Shown in pieces: positions 1 through 8,255 of a stretch of DNA of 32,320 nt (position 1 is its first letter; each line of letters begins with the position of its first letter). The DNA lies in contig SXPB01000218.1 of assembly GCA_005776475.1 (NCBI GenBank), positions 1 through 32,320 of the forward strand, written 5' to 3'. Below the pieces are notes generated by a model, which was given only the letters and a program-made list of their open reading frames with translations, had not been told where the DNA came from and did not search any database. A program made the translations under genes and the position numbers. The stretch comes from Planctomycetia bacterium (GTDB lineage: Bacteria; Planctomycetota; UBA1135; UBA2386).

Positions 1-67
1 CGGCGTCGGGGTGCGAGATGATCGCGAACGTGCGGCGGCGCTTGATCTCGTGCGCGAGGTCGGGCAT
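1..67 (-). CDS. prfC: Peptide chain release factor 3 (RF3), N-terminal fragment
   Basis: Only the first 22 codons lie in the window; the gene runs off the left edge. The fragment starts MPDLAHEIKRRRTFAIISHP and continues with Asp-Ala, where RF3 proteins read RRTFAIISHPDAGKTT, the beginning of the G1/P-loop of this translational GTPase. RF3 recycles RF1/RF2 from the ribosome after peptide release in the cytoplasm. The start is the only ATG that gives the usual RF3 N-terminus length. No Shine-Dalgarno sequence precedes it; a TACTCT hexamer ends 11 nt upstream. The kinase gene upstream on the same strand stops 86 nt before it. Identification rests on a short but very characteristic stretch; other translational GTPases (LepA, EF-G, TypA) have different residues before the P-loop. 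Confidence 0.85.
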   Translation of the reverse strand, partial: MPDLAHEIKRRRTFAIISHPDA

Positions 68-153
68 CGGGGGCGAACAGAGTAGCGACGGCGGTGGCGA
101 ATGCGAAGAGGTGGGCGTGGCCGGATGGCTGGACGGCTGGGTCCGGCGCCGGA

Positions 154-3100
154 TCAGCGCAGCTGTTCGCGCAACAGCGGGTCGGCGCGCAGCGCGTCGA
201 ACCGCCGGGCGTCGAAGTCGGCTGGCGTGCAGCCGGCCGCGCGGGCGGCCAGCAGGAGACGCAGGGCTTCTGGCCGCACCGCCTCGGCGACGGCGGGCGA
301 GCTGGCGGCGGCCATCGCGCCGGCGAGTTCGGCGAGGGCGAGCTTGTTGCCGGCGAAGAGATCCACGACCCGTTGCGTTGCCACGCCGAGGCCTTGAGTG
401 TCGCCGGCGTTGGCGAGGCACCGGAACTGGCTGGCGGCGGTCCCGACCAGACGTCGTTCGTTGCGTTCGTTCGGATTGGCCTGGAAGCCCGGGGCGAACA
501 GGTCGATGGCGGTGCCGGCGGCCGCTGCAGCTTCTTGCCACTGGCTGGCGGCGACTTCGAGGTCGCGGCGGATCAGCCAGGTGTTGCCGCTCATGGCCGC
601 CACCATCGCCGCGCCGGTGCCGGACTCGAGGTTCGCCGCGGCGAAGCCGAGCCCTTCGTCGAGCAGCGCACGACCGCGCTCGAGCCACAGCCGTTGGTCA
701 CCGGCGTCGGTGGCCAGCACCTGCAGCAGCTTCGTCAGGGCGGCGCCGGCTTCCTGGCGACCGACCCAGTCGAGTGCGCCGCCGGGCGGCTCGGGGCCCA
801 TGCGCACGTGCTCGTCGAGATGGTCCAGCGCCGCCTTGCTCTGGCCGAGCGCTCCGTGCGTTCGCACGGCGAGCAACAGCAGCTCCCGGTGGCGCGAGTG
901 CCAGCGCGCCGTGGCGACGGTCTGCTCGCGCAGGGCGAGGCTCGCGGCCAGGGCCGTGCTGACGAGGGGCTGCGCTTCCGCGGCGAGCTTCTGGTCGAGC
1001 AGCTTGCCGATGAACAGGCGCTGCAGCTCCAGCTGGCGGTTCTTCCACTCGGTGCCGCCGAAGTTCTCGCGGTGCAACTCGTCGCCGATGGCCACTGCCT
1101 CGCGCAGCAACGCCAGCGCGGAGCCAGGTTCGCCGCGAGCGTCATCGACCAGCGACTGCATGCGCAGGACCTCGATCCGTTGCGGTCGTGCCGCCGTGCG
1201 TGCCGCGGGCGTCGCCATGGCGTCGAGCTCGGTGCGGGCCTGCTGCAGCGCCGATGCCATTTCCTCCAGATCCCAGTCGCGGCCAACTCGACGGCCTTCG
1301 TTGTGGGCGAGCGCCAGGTTGGTGCACGCGGTCACCAGCTGTCGCTGCAGCGAGAGTTCCTGTGGGGCGATGGCAAGTGCCTGGCTGGCGGTGGTGCGCA
1401 TCTGCCGCAGCGCCGCGAGCGCTTCGGGAATGTCGCGTGCATTCTGGTGGGCACTCGCCAGGTGGTTCTGCAGTTCGATCTCGGCGGTGCGATACACGAC
1501 GATTGCCGGATGGTCGGCGACGAAGCGGGCAAGCGTCGGCTGCAGTTCGTGGCACAGGTCGAGCACTTCGTCGCTGCGTTCCGCCGCGTCGAGCACACCG
1601 ACGAGATGCAAGGTCGCGCGCGCGCTCGGCCACTCGTTGCGGTCGGGATGCGTCTGCCGCAGCTCGAGCAGCGTCCGCACCTTGGCCATGGCTTCGGCGG
1701 GCCGACCGGCGAGCCGTTGCACGTTGGCGTGGTCGCCACCGACGGCGAGTCGCAGGGCCATCAGGCCATCGGCGCCTGGGTGGCGGGCGGCCAGGGTCTC
1801 GACGAGTTTCTCGGCGGCTGCCAAGTCGCGACAGGCGGCTTCGACGTCGTCGCCCACGACCTGGTCGGCGCGCAGCGACAACAGGCGGATGCGCAGCCGC
1901 AGGTTGCGCTCGTCGTCGGCGGGGTTCGCGTCCGGTGACTGGGGGATCGCCAGGGCAGTGTCGATGGCGGTGATGGCGTCCGTCGTGCGGCTGCGGCGAT
2001 CGTGCACGACCGCGAGCAACGTCAGGGCTTGCCGGTGCAGGTCATGGCGCTGCGACTCGGGCATCGCGCGGCCGGCGGGCGTGGCGAGCAGCGACAGCGC
2101 CGACTGCACGTGGTGTTCCGCTTCGGCGATGCCGCCGAGTTGTTGCTGCATGCTGGCGAGCCGGACCAGCACGTCGATCGTGCGCGGCACGAGGCTCGGA
2201 TCGTCGGGCGACGCATCGGCGAGGAAGCCCTGGTAGATGCGTGCCGCCCGCGACAGCATGTCGGCGCGAATGCGTTCGAGATGCGGCACCGCAACCAGCT
2301 CCGAATCACCGACCTGCACCAGTTCGCCAACCGCCTGCAACGAAGCCCAGTGGCTGGCCGCCGAACGCGTCGCGTGCGCTTGCGCGTCGACCCAGAACAC
2401 CGTGCTGGCGACGAAGCCAGCCAGCAGCGCACCGAGCACCATGCTGGCAGCGACGACCTGCAGCCGGTGGCGGGCGCAGAATCGGCTCAGCCGATACCAG
2501 GTCGTGGGCGGTCCGGCGCTCACCGGTTCCCAGGCGAGGTGGCGGCGCAGGTCGGTGGCGAGTTCGGCCGGCATCGCGTAGCGGCGGTTGCGATCGCGGT
2601 CGATCGCCTTCATCACGATCCAGTCGAGATCGCCGCGCAGGCTCTTGCGCAGCGCCGGCACGCTGGTGCGTCGGTGCAGCGCGACCGTGCCGGCATCGGC
2701 CCCGAGGTCGGTGATGCGCGTGCTCGGCGTCGGCGGCTCGCTGGCGCGCAGGGCTTGTCCGACATCGCTCTGGCGCAGCAGCTTGGCGGCCACCGGCAGC
2801 GTGCTCGTGAGCAGTTCGTACAACACCACGCCGAGGCTGTAGACGTCGGATCGGGTGTCGACGTCGTTGGTGTTGTCGGCTTGTTCCGGACTCATGTACT
2901 CCGGCGTGCCCAGGCGATGGTTGGCCCCGGTCAGCGTCGCCTGGCCGAGCGGTGCGCCGACGGACTTGGCGACGCCGAAGTCGATCACCACCGGACTCGG
3001 CTCGCCGTCGCGGTCGGCAACCAGGATGTTGGAAGGCTTGAGGTCGCGGTGCAGCAGCCCCTTCTGGTGCGCGTGCTGGACGGCATCGCAGACGCGCGCG

Positions 3101-3609
3101 AACAGGCGCACGCGCGCTGTCGTGTCGAGTTGGCGTTCGTCGCAGTAGCGACCGATCGGCAGGCCGGGCACGTACTCCATCACGAGGAACGGCCGACCCG
3201 TGTCGGTCCTGCCGGCATCGAGAATGCGCGCGACGCCCGGATGATCCAGCAAGGCCAGCGCCTGCCGCTCGACCGCGAAGCGGGCCAGGACTTCGTGCGA
3301 GTCCATGCCGGCGCGAATGACCTTGATGGCACCCTGTCGGGCGATCGGTTCGTCCTGCACGCCGAGGAACACCGTGCCCATGCCGCCGGTGCCGAGCCGG
3401 TGTTTGATGCGCCAGGTGCCGATGCGCTCGGGCATCTCGGGAGGGTGCAGCAGGCCAGCTTCGCGCAGCGATTCGATGTTGGCGCGCACCGCGTCGGCGA
3501 TCGGACCAGCCGCCTGGAGAGCTTGTTGCAGGCCCGGTTCGCCGTCGCGTTCGAAGGCGATGATCGCCGCTTCGACTTGGGCCATCAGATCCGCGGAACC
3601 AGGCTGCAT
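154..3609 (-). CDS. PknB-type serine/threonine protein kinase with TM segment and repeat-rich C-terminal region
   Basis: Membrane-anchored Hanks-type kinase of 1151 residues, taking the ATG at 3609. The frame is open back to 3678, but that longer start would run towards the divergent histidine kinase. Kinase domain about residues 66-360: glycine loop GTGGMGTVFLG, Lys96 in AIKVI, HRDLKPSN with Asp189, DFG with Asp210, and GTPEYMSPEQ. One hydrophobic segment at about 385-405 puts the remaining 740 residues on the other side of the membrane. That part is alpha-helical, alanine-rich and looks like degenerate TPR repeats. This layout is very common in Planctomycetota, where dozens of paralogues occur per genome; the substrate cannot be told. 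It is divergent from a histidine kinase, so the intergenic region of 92 nt serves both. A TAGTAT hexamer ends 8 nt before the start. Confidence 0.93.
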   Translation of the reverse strand: MQPGSADLMAQVEAAIIAFERDGEPGLQQALQAAGPIADAVRANIESLREAGLLHPPEMPERIGTWRIKHRLGTGGMGTVFLGVQDEPIARQGAIKVIRAGMDSHEVLARFAVERQALALLDHPGVARILDAGRTDTGRPFLVMEYVPGLPIGRYCDERQLDTTARVRLFARVCDAVQHAHQKGLLHRDLKPSNILVADRDGEPSPVVIDFGVAKSVGAPLGQATLTGANHRLGTPEYMSPEQADNTNDVDTRSDVYSLGVVLYELLTSTLPVAAKLLRQSDVGQALRASEPPTPSTRITDLGADAGTVALHRRTSVPALRKSLRGDLDWIVMKAIDRDRNRRYAMPAELATDLRRHLAWEPVSAGPPTTWYRLSRFCARHRLQVVAASMVLGALLAGFVASTVFWVDAQAHATRSAASHWASLQAVGELVQVGDSELVAVPHLERIRADMLSRAARIYQGFLADASPDDPSLVPRTIDVLVRLASMQQQLGGIAEAEHHVQSALSLLATPAGRAMPESQRHDLHRQALTLLAVVHDRRSRTTDAITAIDTALAIPQSPDANPADDERNLRLRIRLLSLRADQVVGDDVEAACRDLAAAEKLVETLAARHPGADGLMALRLAVGGDHANVQRLAGRPAEAMAKVRTLLELRQTHPDRNEWPSARATLHLVGVLDAAERSDEVLDLCHELQPTLARFVADHPAIVVYRTAEIELQNHLASAHQNARDIPEALAALRQMRTTASQALAIAPQELSLQRQLVTACTNLALAHNEGRRVGRDWDLEEMASALQQARTELDAMATPAARTAARPQRIEVLRMQSLVDDARGEPGSALALLREAVAIGDELHRENFGGTEWKNRQLELQRLFIGKLLDQKLAAEAQPLVSTALAASLALREQTVATARWHSRHRELLLLAVRTHGALGQSKAALDHLDEHVRMGPEPPGGALDWVGRQEAGAALTKLLQVLATDAGDQRLWLERGRALLDEGLGFAAANLESGTGAAMVAAMSGNTWLIRRDLEVAASQWQEAAAAAGTAIDLFAPGFQANPNERNERRLVGTAASQFRCLANAGDTQGLGVATQRVVDLFAGNKLALAELAGAMAAASSPAVAEAVRPEALRLLLAARAAGCTPADFDARRFDALRADPLLREQLR

Positions 3610-3617
3610 GGGCCGAA

Positions 3618-3623
3618 ATACTA
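3618..3623 (-). promoter_or_regulatory. Candidate -10 element of the kinase gene
   Basis: TAGTAT on the minus strand ends 8 nt before the kinase ATG; it is a close match to TATAAT in GC-rich surroundings. Transcription would start at or next to the start codon. No clear -35 element is seen. Confidence 0.35.
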
Positions 3624-3687
3624 CCCCGCCAGCCGGCGGCGCGATGACGGCTCTGGGGCGTGCCTCGTTTCGCGGCACGGCAAGCGA

Positions 3688-3693
3688 TAGCCT
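3688..3693 (+). promoter_or_regulatory. Candidate -10 element of the hybrid histidine kinase gene
   Basis: TAGCCT ends 8 nt before the ATG at 3702 and there is no Shine-Dalgarno sequence in between, so a leaderless mRNA is possible. Confidence 0.3.
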
Positions 3694-3701
3694 GCATCGT
3701 C

Positions 3702-5279
3702 ATGGACGGGATCGAACCTGTGCTCGCCGCCGCGTGGACCCAGCCGCTGGTGCGCTTGTGCCATCGGCTGGCCAACACCAACGACCTCAACGACATGTTC
3801 CAGTCGGTGGTGCAGGCCCTGGTCGAGACCACGGGATTCTCGCGCGCTTCGGTGCTCACGTTCGATGGCGCCGGCGTCATGCGGTTCCGCGCCTGGCAGG
3901 GGCTGAGCGAGCACTACCGGCGCAAGGTCGACGGCCACTCGCCGTGGCGTGCCGACGAACGCAACGCGCGGCCGCAGTTCATCGGCGACGTGCGGTCGGT
4001 GCCGGCGTTGCACGAGTTGCAGCCGGTGTTCCAGAGCGAAGGCATCCAGGCGCTCGCGTTCCTGCCGCTCGTCGGTGGCGGCCGCCTGCTCGGCAAGTTC
4101 ATGCTCTACTCGGAGCACCCGGTGCAGTGGCGTGGCATCGACAACGGCTTTGCCCTGGCCGCGGCCGACCTGCTCACGAGCTTCCTGCTGCGCGAGGAAG
4201 CGAGCGAGAAGCTGCTGCACGCGCGGCGCATGGAGAGCCTCGGCCTGATGGCCGGCGGCATCGCGCACGATTTCAACAACCTGCTGACGACGATCCTTGG
4301 CTACGTCGCCCTGATCCGCGAGGAGACCGTGCGTGGCACTCCCGCGCGTGGCTACGTCGAAGTGCTGCTGCACACGACGGAGCGCGCCGCCGAACTCACC
4401 AAGCAACTGCTGGGCTTCGCGCGTCCCGACACCCGGGCGCACGAGGTGGTGGACCTGGCCGAGTTCGTCGCCGAAGTGCGGCCGAGTTTCGAACGCATGT
4501 GTGGTCCGGAGCGTCGCCTCGAGGTCGTCGCCGCGGCGGAACCGATGCTGGTGCTCGGCAGCCGGGTGCAGTTGCACCAGCTGCTGCTCAACCTCGTGCA
4601 GAACGCGTGCGACGCGATGCCCGCAGGCGGGGCGGTCACCATTGTGCTGCAGGCTGCGGCCGATCCGGACGCCGTGGAACTCACGGTGAGCGACACCGGC
4701 ATCGGCATGGACGAAGCGACGCGCGCGCGCGTGTTCGATCCGCTGTTCACGACCAAGAGCAACGGTCGCGGCACCGGACTCGGCCTCGCCACGTGCTACG
4801 CGATCGTCGCCGGCATGGGCGGCGAGATCTCGGTGCGCAGCGCCCCAGGCCACGGCGCCAGTTTCGTAATGCGCGTGCCGCGGGCGCGCACGCCGGCGCC
4901 GCGGCCGACATCGGTTGCCCCGGACAAGCCGGTGGCGCGGGTGCTGCTCGTCGAGGACCAGGACGACGTGCGTTCGATGCTGGTGCGCGCGTTGCGCACG
5001 ATGGGCTTCGCCGTGGCGAACGCCGTCAATGGCCGCGCAGCGATGTCGATGCTGGCGGAGCAGTCCTTCGACGTCGTCGTCAGCGACGTGGTGATGCCCG
5101 AGATCGGCGGCATCGACCTCGCCCACATGGTGATGGAGCGTTGGCCGGACGTGCACGTGCTGCTCGTGACCGGCTTCGTCGATGCGCCGGAGGGCGTGCC
5201 CGAAGGCGTGCCGGTGCTGCACAAGCCGTTCTTGCCGCGCGAGCTCGGCCACCGGATCCGGATGCTGACGGCGAAGTGA
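3702..5279 (+). CDS. Soluble hybrid histidine kinase: GAF, HisKA, HATPase, receiver
   Basis: 525-residue two-component sensor without any membrane segment or signal peptide, so a cytoplasmic sensor. About residues 20-165 look like a GAF domain (small-ligand or redox sensing). The dimerisation helix reads MAGGIAHDFNN with the phospho-accepting His189. The ATPase part has an N box (NLVQNACDAMP), DTGIGMD, FDPLFTTK and GTGLGL. A receiver domain follows at about 407-523, with Asp-rich VEDQDD, phospho-accepting Asp462 in VVSDVVMPE and the Lys in HKPF. The kinase part is of the NtrB-like IAHDFNN class. The ATG at 3702 is preferred over one at 3660 because it starts directly at MDGIEP and leaves room for the divergent kinase promoter. 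The partner regulator is not adjacent; the receiver may act through a separate phosphotransfer protein. Confidence 0.92.
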   Translation: MDGIEPVLAAAWTQPLVRLCHRLANTNDLNDMFQSVVQALVETTGFSRASVLTFDGAGVMRFRAWQGLSEHYRRKVDGHSPWRADERNARPQFIGDVRSVPALHELQPVFQSEGIQALAFLPLVGGGRLLGKFMLYSEHPVQWRGIDNGFALAAADLLTSFLLREEASEKLLHARRMESLGLMAGGIAHDFNNLLTTILGYVALIREETVRGTPARGYVEVLLHTTERAAELTKQLLGFARPDTRAHEVVDLAEFVAEVRPSFERMCGPERRLEVVAAAEPMLVLGSRVQLHQLLLNLVQNACDAMPAGGAVTIVLQAAADPDAVELTVSDTGIGMDEATRARVFDPLFTTKSNGRGTGLGLATCYAIVAGMGGEISVRSAPGHGASFVMRVPRARTPAPRPTSVAPDKPVARVLLVEDQDDVRSMLVRALRTMGFAVANAVNGRAAMSMLAEQSFDVVVSDVVMPEIGGIDLAHMVMERWPDVHVLLVTGFVDAPEGVPEGVPVLHKPFLPRELGHRIRMLTAK

Positions 5280-5281
5280 AT

Positions 5282-5304
5282 CGCGCCGGCGCGCCCTCGG
5301 CGCG
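5282..5304. terminator. Possible bidirectional hairpin between convergent genes
   Basis: CGCGCCG (5282-5288) and CGGCGCG (5298-5304) form a perfect 7-bp stem with a 9-nt loop, filling most of the 28-nt gap between two convergent stop codons. There is no T tract on either side, so function as an intrinsic terminator is uncertain. Confidence 0.35.
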
Positions 5305-5307
5305 TGG

Positions 5308-6189
5308 TCACATCTTGTCGGGATCCTGGCCGCGCAGCACCGAGTTGCCGTCGAACGTCTCGCGCAGGTTGGCCCGCGCCGGCTGCCGCAGCATCGACTC
5401 GTTCAGACGCCCGCTCTGGGCGAAGAACGCGATCGGGTTCTGCCACACCAGCTGCTCGATGCGGGCGCGCGGCACACCGGCCTGTTCGAGCTTCACCGCG
5501 GTGCGCGGCACCATCATCGGGTCGCTGACGCCCCAGTCGGCGGCGCTGTTCACGACCATGCGCTCGACGCCGTACTCGAGCACGATTGCGACCATGCGGG
5601 CCGGGTCCATCTTGGTGTTCGGGTAGATCGAGAAGCCCGACCAGCAGCCGAGGCCGCGGGTGATCTTGATGGTCTCTTCGTTGCCGTGGTCGAGCAGCAC
5701 GCGCTCCATCGGGAACCCGCTCGCCTTGACGATCGCGATGCAGCGCTCGAAGCCCTTCTTCTTGTCGCGATGCGGCGTGTGCACCAGCACCGGCAGGTTG
5801 TGGCGCTTCGCCAGCTCGATCTGCTCGGCCATGAACTTCTCTTCGGCCGGGGTCTGGTCGTCGAGGCCGATCTCGCCGATGCCGATGCAGCTGTCCTTCT
5901 CGCAGTAGCGCGGCAACACGGCGAGCACGTCCTTGTTGACGCGGTCGTCGTTCGCTTCGCGCGGGTTCAGGCCCATCGTGCAGAAGTGGTGGATGCCGAA
6001 CTGCTGGGCGCGGAACCGTTCCCACCCGATCAGCGTGTCGAAGTAGTCGATGAACGTGCCGATGTGCGTGCGCGGCTGGCCGAGCCAGAACGCCGGTTCG
6101 AGCACGGCGCGCACGCCGGCGAGGCTCATGCGCTCGTAGTCGTCCGTGATCCGGCTGTACATGTGGATGTGCGGTTCGAAGATCAGCAT
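5308..6189 (-). CDS. eboB: TatD-like metal-dependent hydrolase of the ebo type (EboB)
   Basis: 293-residue TIM-barrel hydrolase of the TatD family. Metal-site motifs are in order: HIH near the start (FEPHIHMYSR), the Glu in IGEIGLDD, VLVHTPH, LLDHG, and the Asp in NSAADWG. The ATG at 6189 begins right at strand 1 (MLIFEPHIHM); the frame is open further upstream but that part overlaps the preceding gene and looks like out-of-frame sequence. It lies 22 nt behind an EboA-domain gene on the same strand, and that pairing is what identifies it as EboB rather than a general TatD DNase. In the ebo cluster, described for export of a scytonemin precursor to the periplasm in cyanobacteria but widespread in bacteria, the substrate of this hydrolase is not known. 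No UbiA-like (EboC), sugar-phosphate cyclase-like (EboD), EboE or EboF gene is adjacent. Confidence 0.8.
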   Translation of the reverse strand: MLIFEPHIHMYSRITDDYERMSLAGVRAVLEPAFWLGQPRTHIGTFIDYFDTLIGWERFRAQQFGIHHFCTMGLNPREANDDRVNKDVLAVLPRYCEKDSCIGIGEIGLDDQTPAEEKFMAEQIELAKRHNLPVLVHTPHRDKKKGFERCIAIVKASGFPMERVLLDHGNEETIKITRGLGCWSGFSIYPNTKMDPARMVAIVLEYGVERMVVNSAADWGVSDPMMVPRTAVKLEQAGVPRARIEQLVWQNPIAFFAQSGRLNESMLRQPARANLRETFDGNSVLRGQDPDKM

Positions 6190-6211
6190 CGCTGGTTTCC
6201 GGCTCGGAGGT

Positions 6212-7039
6212 TCATGAAGTCGTGGTCCCGCCGAGGCGGGCGAGTACGGCGCGGATCGGGGCGCGCAGTTCGCGCGGCAGTCGTTCGCGGGCGAACGCGG
6301 CGAGGTCGCTGCGATTCGCCGCCAGCAGGCCTTCGGCGGCGGCAAGGCGCACGCCGTCGTCGCCGTGCTCGAGGCCGCCGACCAGGCGCGCCAGCGAGCC
6401 GGGGCACGGCGCGCGGCCGATCAGGCGCCAGGTGTCGCGCCACACCGCGCGCCCGGCCGCTTCGCGTTCGGTGGCCAGGTCCTGCAGCATGCGCGACAGC
6501 TCGGCGTTGGCGTGGCGTTCGGCGTGCAGGCAGCGGCGCAGCGGCACGTCGAGGAAGGCGAACTTCAGCAGCAGCTTGTTGGCGGTGGCGAGATCGAAGC
6601 CGGGCGTCCCGACGGTGCGCGCGAACAGGTCGCCGTCGCACAGCGCCGCTTCCAGGTGCAGGGCGACGTTGGTGCGCTGCACCTCGCCGAACAACCGCAC
6701 GGTCAGCTGGCCGACGGGCAGGAAGTGCAAGGCGCGCAGCAGCATCGCGCGTTCTTCCATGTCGCCGTGCGCGAACAGATCGAGCGCCTCGGCCTCGGTG
6801 GCGGCGGTGGCCAGCAGCACGTGGGCGGCGGTCACGTCACAGCGGCGGAAGGCATCGAGATCGACCGTGTGGCCGCCGAAGTCGCGCACGCCGCCGCCGA
6901 CGATGTCGCGGCCGGTGCGGCGCGGCACGCTCGGGAACAGCACCGGCAGGCGCGTGCGATCGCTGCGGATCGCCTGGGTGATCTCGTCGGCGGTGGCGGC
7001 GGCGGCGCCGAGCAGGGGACGCAAGTCGATCGTGGCCAT
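6212..7039 (-). CDS. eboA: EboA-domain protein
   Basis: 275-residue cytoplasmic protein, mostly helical, without signal peptide. The diagnostic stretches of the EboA family as I know it are present: a run ending in EVQRTN followed by LEAAL (about residues 119-131), then NKLLLKFAFLDVPLRR, then RHANAELSRML and EREAAGRAVW. The C-terminal part looks like short HEAT-like helices (LVGGLEHGDDGVRLAAAEGL). It is first of a two-gene unit with the TatD-like hydrolase, which is the canonical eboA-eboB order. The biochemical role of EboA is not known. The start is the ATG at 7039; a TATCCT hexamer ends 14 nt upstream. lgt is divergent. Confidence 0.78.
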   Translation of the reverse strand: MATIDLRPLLGAAAATADEITQAIRSDRTRLPVLFPSVPRRTGRDIVGGGVRDFGGHTVDLDAFRRCDVTAAHVLLATAATEAEALDLFAHGDMEERAMLLRALHFLPVGQLTVRLFGEVQRTNVALHLEAALCDGDLFARTVGTPGFDLATANKLLLKFAFLDVPLRRCLHAERHANAELSRMLQDLATEREAAGRAVWRDTWRLIGRAPCPGSLARLVGGLEHGDDGVRLAAAEGLLAANRSDLAAFARERLPRELRAPIRAVLARLGGTTTS

Positions 7040-7053
7040 TGGCGGGGGCGAGG

Positions 7054-7059
7054 AGGATA
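7054..7059 (-). promoter_or_regulatory. Candidate -10 element of the eboAB unit
   Basis: TATCCT on the minus strand ends 14 nt before the eboA start. It faces away from the lgt promoter in the same 77-nt gap. Confidence 0.3.
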
Positions 7060-7104
7060 GCGTCTTGCCTTGACCGCGTCATCGCGTCGTCGGCGTCGGT
7101 TCGT

Positions 7105-7110
7105 TACCTT
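7105..7110 (+). promoter_or_regulatory. Candidate -10 element of lgt
   Basis: TACCTT ends 6 nt before the lgt ATG with no Shine-Dalgarno between; if used, the transcript would begin at the start codon. Confidence 0.35.
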
Positions 7111-7116
7111 GCGCCG

Positions 7117-8148
7117 ATGCAGTTCCCCGCCTGGGATCCGGTGTTGTTCGACATTCCGTGGTTGCCGATCGACGTGCGCTGGTACGGAATGATGTACATC
7201 GTCGGCTTCGTGGTCGCCCAGTTCGTGCTGGTGCGGCTCACCCGGACCGGGTTCCTGCCGATCTCGGCCGATGCGGCGGCCGACCTGATCTTCTACTGCG
7301 TGTTCGGCGTGATGCTCGGCGGCCGCGTCGGCTACGCGCTGTTCTACGACCCCGACCTGCGGTCGCCGCTGGCCTTCCTGCAGGTCTGGAAGGGCGGCCT
7401 CGCCTTCCACGGCGGGCTGATGGGCGTAGCGGTCGCGCTGTGGCTGTTCTGCCGCAAGCACAAGGTCGGTTGGGGTCGGATCGCGGACGGCTGCGCGCTG
7501 GCGGTGACGCCGGGCATCTTCGCCGTGCGCGTGGCGAACTTCATCAACGGCGAGCTGTACGGTCGGGTCTGCGAGAAGACGACCGCGTTCGCCATGCAGT
7601 TTCCGACCGATCCGCGGGCGATGCAGCGGCTCGGCATCCAGAACAACTGGTCCATGCGCGACAAAGAACTGTGCATCCAGGTCGCCTACGGCAAGTGCCG
7701 TTTCGAAGACGTGCGACCGATGCTCAACGACCTCGATGCGCAGGGCCGGGCGATTCCTTGGGAGACCGTGGCGCCCAAGCTGGATTGGGCCAAGGTCAGT
7801 GCCGAGATGGTCGGCGGCGAGCCGTGGGTGCCGTATCGCCACCCGTCGCAGATCTACGAAGGGCTCGGCGAAGGCGTCGGGCTCGGCATCCTGATCTGGA
7901 TCGTGTTCCGGCTGACGAGGCACCGGAAGCTCCGTCCAGGCACGTTCGCGGTGATGTTCCTGCTCGGCTATGCGGTCATCCGTTGGTCGTTGGAGACCGT
8001 GCGTGAGCCCGATCCGCAGCACGGTGAAAACGTGCTGTTCGGCATGACCATGGGGCAGCTGCTCAGTTGCGGGCTCGTGGTATTCGCGATCGGCCTCGTG
8101 TTCTGGAGCTGGTTGCACGCTCGCAAGGACGCTTCGGCCAAGGCGTGA
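7117..8148 (+). CDS. lgt: Phosphatidylglycerol-prolipoprotein diacylglyceryl transferase
   Basis: 343-residue inner-membrane enzyme that moves diacylglycerol from phosphatidylglycerol to the lipobox cysteine of prolipoproteins, the first step of lipoprotein maturation; two probable substrates are encoded in this window. Family motifs are clear: RWYGMMYIVGF, GGRVGYALFY (residues 69-77), FHGGLMG with His98, RVANFINGELYGR (Arg138, Asn141, Glu146), YRHPSQIYEG (Arg241) and the VREPD stretch near 295. Between ELYGR and YRHPSQ there are about 90 residues, far more than in the E. coli enzyme, forming a predicted hydrophilic, partly charged periplasmic insertion. The ATG at 7117 gives the usual short N-terminus before the first TM helix. 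Divergent from eboA. Confidence 0.96.
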   Translation: MQFPAWDPVLFDIPWLPIDVRWYGMMYIVGFVVAQFVLVRLTRTGFLPISADAAADLIFYCVFGVMLGGRVGYALFYDPDLRSPLAFLQVWKGGLAFHGGLMGVAVALWLFCRKHKVGWGRIADGCALAVTPGIFAVRVANFINGELYGRVCEKTTAFAMQFPTDPRAMQRLGIQNNWSMRDKELCIQVAYGKCRFEDVRPMLNDLDAQGRAIPWETVAPKLDWAKVSAEMVGGEPWVPYRHPSQIYEGLGEGVGLGILIWIVFRLTRHRKLRPGTFAVMFLLGYAVIRWSLETVREPDPQHGENVLFGMTMGQLLSCGLVVFAIGLVFWSWLHARKDASAKA

Positions 8149-8255
8149 TCCGCGTTCTTGGTCGTGCCCAGGCTGGTTGCCGCGGCCTCGGGCGGGAATA
8201 ATCGTCGCCGACGCGCCGTCCGCGGGCTCTCCCGCTGCGTGCACGAACCCCTAGC

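Noticed and set aside
94..1938. Long plus-strand open frames opposite the kinase gene, and similar frames at 2002-3690
   Set aside because: Gln/Gly/Arg-rich low-complexity translations, antisense to a gene with clear kinase motifs; GC-rich DNA keeps such frames open by chance.
7070..7075. TTGACC as a -35 element for lgt
   Set aside because: The spacing to TACCTT is 29 nt, too long for a sigma-70 promoter.
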